From Sapria himalayana (taxonomy: Eukaryota > Streptophyta > Magnoliopsida > Malpighiales > Rafflesiaceae), in assembly GCA_029783825.1 (NCBI GenBank), contig JAREIK010001332.1:1087314-1151313 (forward strand): a stretch of DNA of 64,000 nt, in the 5' to 3' direction. The translations under genes were made by a program, and so were the position numbers. The notes below the pieces were generated by a model. The model had not been told where the DNA came from. It searched no databases and saw nothing but the letters and a program-made list of their open reading frames with translations. This document shows positions 59,181-64,000 of the stretch, piece by piece. Numbering within the stretch: position 1 is the stretch's first letter; every line of letters starts with the position of its first letter.

Positions 59181-60318
59181 TATGTGGTGGATGTGTGATT
59201 CTAAAAAATGATATTTGCTTAAAAACTAAAAATAACACTCACCAAAATTTTATCAGTTTATGATGAAAAATACTTTTTTTTAGATATTAAAATATTAAAG
59301 GAAGATACATCTCAAGCGTATGGGAGTAAATTTGTCCCTTCTTCTAGATAGTGCTTGCATGCACTATGTTGGTAAAGTGCATACAATTATGCACCTAGTA
59401 TTTTTAAACCACGCACATACATTCTAGGATGTTTTGATATCATGTTAAGTTTTAGATCACATGACATAAAATAAAAGTAATCACTTTCAATGTAGAAATA
59501 ACAACATTTGCGCCACTCTTATATAATAGGCAAAAATAATTGGAGAAGCACACAAGTTTGGTGTTCTCATTTAAAACATAAACTAAAAAGAAGAAAAAAA
59601 GAATGTAGTAACTCAAAAAAATTTGTTGCATACATTTTTGTGTTATAATATTTATCAATATATTTTTGATATGTTAAATATATCTTTAAATTCTAAACAA
59701 TAATATATTTGTGTTTATTTATTATTTTTACTTGATGTATATAAGTGCACGAATGTATAAATGAAGATAAAATTTACTATACTCATTATTCATATCAATA
59801 TTATTCAATATTTGTCTCTAGTCCCTTGCTTTTTGCTTTGATTTATTATTATTTTTGATATTTTAGGTAACAGCGGTTGATTTCAATTTCAATGCCCTTG
59901 TCTTGTGATTAATTGCTTGTCCATTTTGTGTGTAAGCTTGGGCACTAGTTTTAAATCTTTAATTATTGAGTACTTTCCCTTTGTAGCATTTTCTTTTATT
60001 TTTTTTATATTTGTGTTACTTAATCATGTAGTTTGCTCCATTTGATTTCTCACACATTAAATTGTACATTTTTGAACATGTAGTGGCTTGCTGTTTTTTT
60101 TTTTTTTGTTTATTATTTTGAATATATTAAACCATTTGTATTCAAAATTTGATTTCTTAACTTTGCTTCTTGTGATTATTATTTTAGGTTCTCTCTATCT
60201 CTCTCTCTCACTCTATTTGTTTCTTGCTTAGACATTACTTATTCTTTGTGTTTTTTGTCTGCTAGTTCATTATAAGTCTTTTTTGTTGATTATTATAAGA
60301 ATGTCATATGTGGCATGC

Positions 60319-60354
60319 GCGCACACACACACACACACACCCACCCACACACAC
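60319..60354. repeat. (CA)n microsatellite
   Basis: GCGCGCACACA run with two CCACCC interruptions, about 110 bp before the second RCC1 exon. Confidence 0.9.
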
Positions 60355-60458
60355 CTGTTTCATGTTTAAAAGTTATCAAATAAAATTTCATAGTTATTTA
60401 TTTAATTTTCGCTGCTTTATATTTAAGAGTTTTCATGTTAAATGAATTCTTAAATCAG

Positions 60459-60549
60459 ACTATCCCAAGGCTATTGGATGCTCCATGTTTAGAAAATGTT
60501 CATGCAAAAGTTGTCTCTTGTGGGGCCCGTCATAGTGCATTAATGACAG
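60459..60549 (+). CDS. RCC1-repeat protein, next exon
   Basis: 91-nt exon between acceptor AAATCAG (60458) and donor GTTTGG (60550). It opens with TIPRLLDAPCLENVHA, followed by KVVSCGARHSALMT. Joined in phase after the exon ending DHAE it continues the same propeller blade and starts the next (SCGARHSALMT is the usual strand B/C word of an RCC1 blade). It ends in phase 1, so the gene continues beyond 60550. The next exon lies outside the window or was not recognised. Confidence 0.88.
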
Positions 60550-61010
60550 GTTTGGTTAATATAATGTTTTAACGTTTCATGCTTACTAATTTTCTAATTC
60601 TGCCTTCCCCTTATTTTTGAAATGCATTACTCACCTAAAGAAAATATGTTTGGCTGCTGGAAAAATATTTTTTACAATACTTCTGCTATTGTATAATGTT
60701 AAAAGTAAGCTCATATATCAAAACTCATACAACCTCATAATGATTAATTTTCAATTTGAATATTTTATAAATAGATACTAATTGGAATGGAACAAGTCAT
60801 GTGTCTGGTGCTCTCATCTAAGAATAAAAAAAAGGTAAAAAATACAACTAAAAGAAAACAAATATAAACCATAACATTCTTTTCAAATTGATGTGTAAAA
60901 ATTTAAAATATCAAGCTTAAAGTAAAAAAAGTGAAATGATATCACTTCAAGATATGTATAAAAATATTAATTAGTTGATCTAATTAGTATTATAAGTTAT
61001 ATATCAATTG

Positions 61011-61576
61011 GATGTGTATAATATATTCTTTCAGAATTATTTTGAGTAAGAGGTATATATGTAGTATTCATTAAGTTTTATTATTTTTATGTACACATGA
61101 ATAGTGTGTAAATTGAGGAAAATTCTTTATGATGTATATTGATCTTATAGAGTAGTTTAGCAGGTTCTCTTATATGTTTATTATCTTTGATCTTAAGAGA
61201 TCTATGTTAGATTTTTCATGTTTCTTCTAACATGGGTCATTAGGATAATATGTGATATTATTAGTATATGTTAATGTTATATTGATAATAGGAGATGTGA
61301 ATAATATATTCTTTCATAATTATTTTGAGTAAGAGATATTTATGTAGTATTCATTAAGTTTTATTATTCTTATGTACACATGAATAGTGTGTAAATTGAG
61401 AAAAATTCTTTATGATGTAAATTGATCTTATAGAGTAGTTTAGCAAGTTCTCTTATATGTTTATTATCTTTAATTTTAAGAGATCTATGTTAGATTTTTC
61501 ATGTTTCTTCTAACATGGGTCATTAGGATAATATGTGATATTATTAGTATATATTAATGTTATATTGATAATAGGA
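61011..61576. repeat. 283-bp tandem duplication
   Basis: Units 61011-61293 and 61294-61576 start GATGTG(T/A)ATAATATATT and end TTGATAATAGGA. I count about 12 substitutions and no indels, so they are about 96% alike. No reading frame; not a known element end. Confidence 0.95.
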
Positions 61577-63239
61577 GATGATTAGTTGAGTATTTCTCTA
61601 ATGAAAATGTTCCTACATAAAAAATTTCAGATGAACTTTGAGTGTTTTAAATATTTACTAAGTATTGAGGTTGGATATTAATGAAATGTGATTTTTTTTT
61701 AGATAATATTTGTTTTATATATTTTGTCTAATTTTAGTATTATAAGATACATACTGATTGGCTCACCACTTGTTGATCTTAGTGTAACATATTTACATGT
61801 ACTGATATTTTAGTTGATTTCATTAGATATATAAGAATTATAGAAAAATTGAATAATATGACATATATTATTTATGTTATTAATATAGTTAGTCAGGATT
61901 TTTAGTCATGTAAAGAAGTTTTTAAGACGTATTATTTTATTTAGATATCAGAAGCATTGTCAAGTGGAGGTATACTTAGTTTCAAGTTAGGCTCTAATGA
62001 TTGCAAAAAGAAAATCTATTATATAGTTTTGTAATTTTCTTGGAAATATTCTTGTTTTCTAGACAAGTAAAAGATAGACTATTATTTCTAGATCTAATAT
62101 AGTGGCATAGTATAAGCTATAATAATGATTATTAGTGAGATCTAATTGATCTGTTATTTCTTGAAGGAGTTTTATTTTAGTAATTTAGAAGTTGATATTT
62201 AATTATAATAATGAGGTAGCTCGATTCATTATTATCAATTCAATGTTACAAGTGGATGAAATATATTAAAGCTAATTGTTATTTCATACAAGAGAAGATC
62301 TATGATATTTGCTAGTTACTTTCTACGTAAATATCAATCAGCAGATTATAAATATTTGTATGAATGTGCTCGGATGTTCACATGTATTTTTTTTCAAGTT
62401 CAATATTTATAACATGTACGCATCAACTTGAAGGTGGTGTTGAATAATGAATGAAAAAGAAATTTTATTTTTCTATTTTTTATTCTTTTCCTCTCTCTTA
62501 TTTTCCTTTCTGTCTTCCTGAATCTAGTAGAAATTCATTAGGTTTTCATGACATCAACAACAAACATGTCACATGTATACTTTCTCTTAGTTAAGTTATA
62601 TATATATATATATATATGCAGCTTTGACTCTAAGAAAATATCTGAGTTTATTGAAATCTTTTATTCAAAATTAAATATAAAAGAACTACTTGAATTTAGT
62701 GATTGTTAACTTATTATATCTACTTGAATTGAGTTGAACTATAAATCCACATCTTAAAGAGAAAAATCATTTAAATTGATAAAATATAACCCTAAACAAA
62801 TAGAAAGAATACTCTTATAGTGAAAATGTAAATGTACAACGAATATATAACATAACATTGGATTGGAGCTGCACACATATTGGATGTCTCCTTTTATAAT
62901 ATCAAAAAGTAAAGAACATAGATTAAACATAAACATAAATCACAACTTCGCTCCCTCAAATAAGTACGTAAGTATTTCTAACATCAAGTTTGAAAGAAAA
63001 TAAAATAAAATGAGATATTTTCAAGATTTTCATAAAAATCTTTATTTATTGATTTGTTGTATGAATGTAGATAGTAATAATATTATCATCATGAATTTTT
63101 TTTATAAAAAAGAAATAATTTATCTTTATGTATTTTATTATGATTTTCTTGAGAAAATATTTGATCCATAGTATCTCGTTGGCAATTGTTGTAATGAGAA
63201 ATCATCTTGAATTCTTTTTGCATTAGATCTTAAAATTAT

Positions 63240-63430
63240 TATATATCTTATTTTTTATGAAAAAAGATTACCTCTAAGAAAAATATAAAAAGTTATAGAT
63301 AATTCAATGTTATTATAAGTTGATGTTCAACTCGAATTTAAATACTTAATTAATTGTAGTGATCATTGAAAGAAATCTTAAAAGTATTGAGTTTGTTTTC
63401 ACATAATTCAATGTGAAGAGTTATATTAAA
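63240..63430. repeat. Dispersed repeat R2, copy 2
   Basis: Partner of 56330-56520; see shared anchors there. Confidence 0.6.
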
Positions 63431-64000
63431 GTAAATTTATCATGAAAAATTTAGAAAATAATTAACTATTATAATTTTACAAATTATATATGATCTAGTG
63501 ATGTTCAAATAATTAATATTGCATATGATTTTTCAAAATATGATGATTATTGGAGGAGTCATATTAGATATGAAATTGGTATTCAACTCAATCATAATAT
63601 CTACTGAAACATAATCTAAAAATTAATTATATTTTTATATATAATAACATAATATCTTTTCGAGTAGGTAATTTTTATTCAAAGGAAATATTTAAGTCTT
63701 TCAGTATTTTTTTTTTTTAGTATGACTGAATATGCTTTTTAAGTTTCACAAAATCATCATTTCTCATAATAAAAACTTTATCTACATGTATATTCAATAT
63801 GATCAACTTGTCTACTGATCTCATCTAACAAAAAATAAATATTGTAATATACATGTGCAACTTAATAAAAATAATTGCTAATGAAAATCATATAAATAAA
63901 ATTCTTATTGATTATTTTTGGTTATACAATATATTTTGTAATATGCTAATTGAGTATGATCATATTGCTTAGAATTTGGGTGGATGCTCCATAGACATAT

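Larger units (their letters stand above)
52245..60458 (+). other. 8.2-kb intron of the RCC1-repeat gene
   Basis: Lies between the donor GTATGC at 52245 and the acceptor AAATCAG at 60458. AT-rich and gene-free. It contains a 5'-end fragment of a MITE near 52337, several microsatellites, decayed GC-rich hAT-like tracts (56690-56930, 57120-57600), dispersed repeats (R1 at 58700-59180, R2 at 56330-56520) and modules shared with 9095-9420. No other exon was recognised in it. Confidence 0.75.
60550..64000 (+). other. Following intron of the RCC1-repeat gene (incomplete)
   Basis: AT-rich, no exon recognised to the window end. Holds the 283-bp tandem duplication (61011-61576), R2 copy 2 (63240-63430) and a TA microsatellite near 62597. 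If the gene continues to the right this intron exceeds 3.4 kb. Confidence 0.6.

Noticed and set aside
59860..59920. Possible further RCC1 exon after TTTTAG at 59864
   Set aside because: The frame ends after about 13 codons and shows no RCC1 motif; the exons at 52062 and 60459 join directly in phase without it.
1..64000. Search for CRISPR arrays, bacterial operons, phage or defence genes, rRNA and tRNA genes
   Set aside because: No regularly spaced repeats with unique spacers, no ribosome-binding-site operon layout, and no tRNA cloverleaf or rRNA signature was recognised. The content is that of a plant nuclear genome.

Overview
The window looks like nuclear DNA of a flowering plant, probably a monocot with long TE-filled introns (palm or orchid type; this is inference only). 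It is very AT-rich, full of microsatellites, and almost every recognisable coding trace belongs to plant-type transposable elements: hAT, Ty1/copia and an L1 LINE with a C-terminal RNase H. The only host gene seen is a plus-strand RCC1-repeat protein. It is represented by two exons (52062-52244 and 60459-60549) separated by an 8.2 kb intron. No RNA gene, CRISPR array, bacterial or viral gene cluster was found.

Layout. 1-1258: AT microsatellite and decayed GC-richer tracts. 1267-4860: nearly intact autonomous hAT element (hAT-A) with perfect 8-bp target duplications and one stop codon in its transposase. 5021-5673: second type of short hAT-like element. 5682-10380: AT-rich decayed repeats. 10386-15849: old complete copia element (Copia-1, minus strand) with both LTRs, PBS, gag, protease, integrase, RT and RNase H. 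15850-17611: decayed repeats. 17612-25986: old hAT-B, split by a MITE (18474-18872) and by a minus-strand hAT-C (19074-23627). hAT-C is itself split by a hAT-like MITE (22667-23458) and perhaps another (22061-22481). 26119-26625: MITE.

27895-51639 is one copia retrotransposon (Copia-2, minus strand) inflated from about 6 kb to 23.7 kb by later insertions. These are hAT-D in the 3' LTR (28341-31754), a MITE (34236-34630) in integrase, an internally deleted hAT-E (35081-36999) that carries its own MITE (35731-36178), an unrelated hAT (hAT2, 37089-41818) in protease, a full-length L1 LINE (42772-49574) in gag, and a MITE (49813-50304) in the leader. Target duplications support most of these boundaries. 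51640-64000: the RCC1 gene region with TE-derived introns, including a fresh 283-bp tandem duplication.

How the parts relate. Five long hAT copies and about six short copies share the TIR TAGAGGTGTCAAAC, 8-bp duplications and GC-rich ends. The long copies encode or once encoded the transposase, and the short ones are end-only, Ds-like derivatives. Lesions in the TE genes are often explained by G-to-A or C-to-T changes, with repeated loss of Trp codons, as expected for methylated, silenced elements. No wholly new system was found. The strongest results are the reconstructed insertion history, the single lesion in hAT-A, the ATGA-overlapping ORF1/ORF2 and repeated 5' leader of the LINE, and a conserved hairpin shared by four hAT-family elements.
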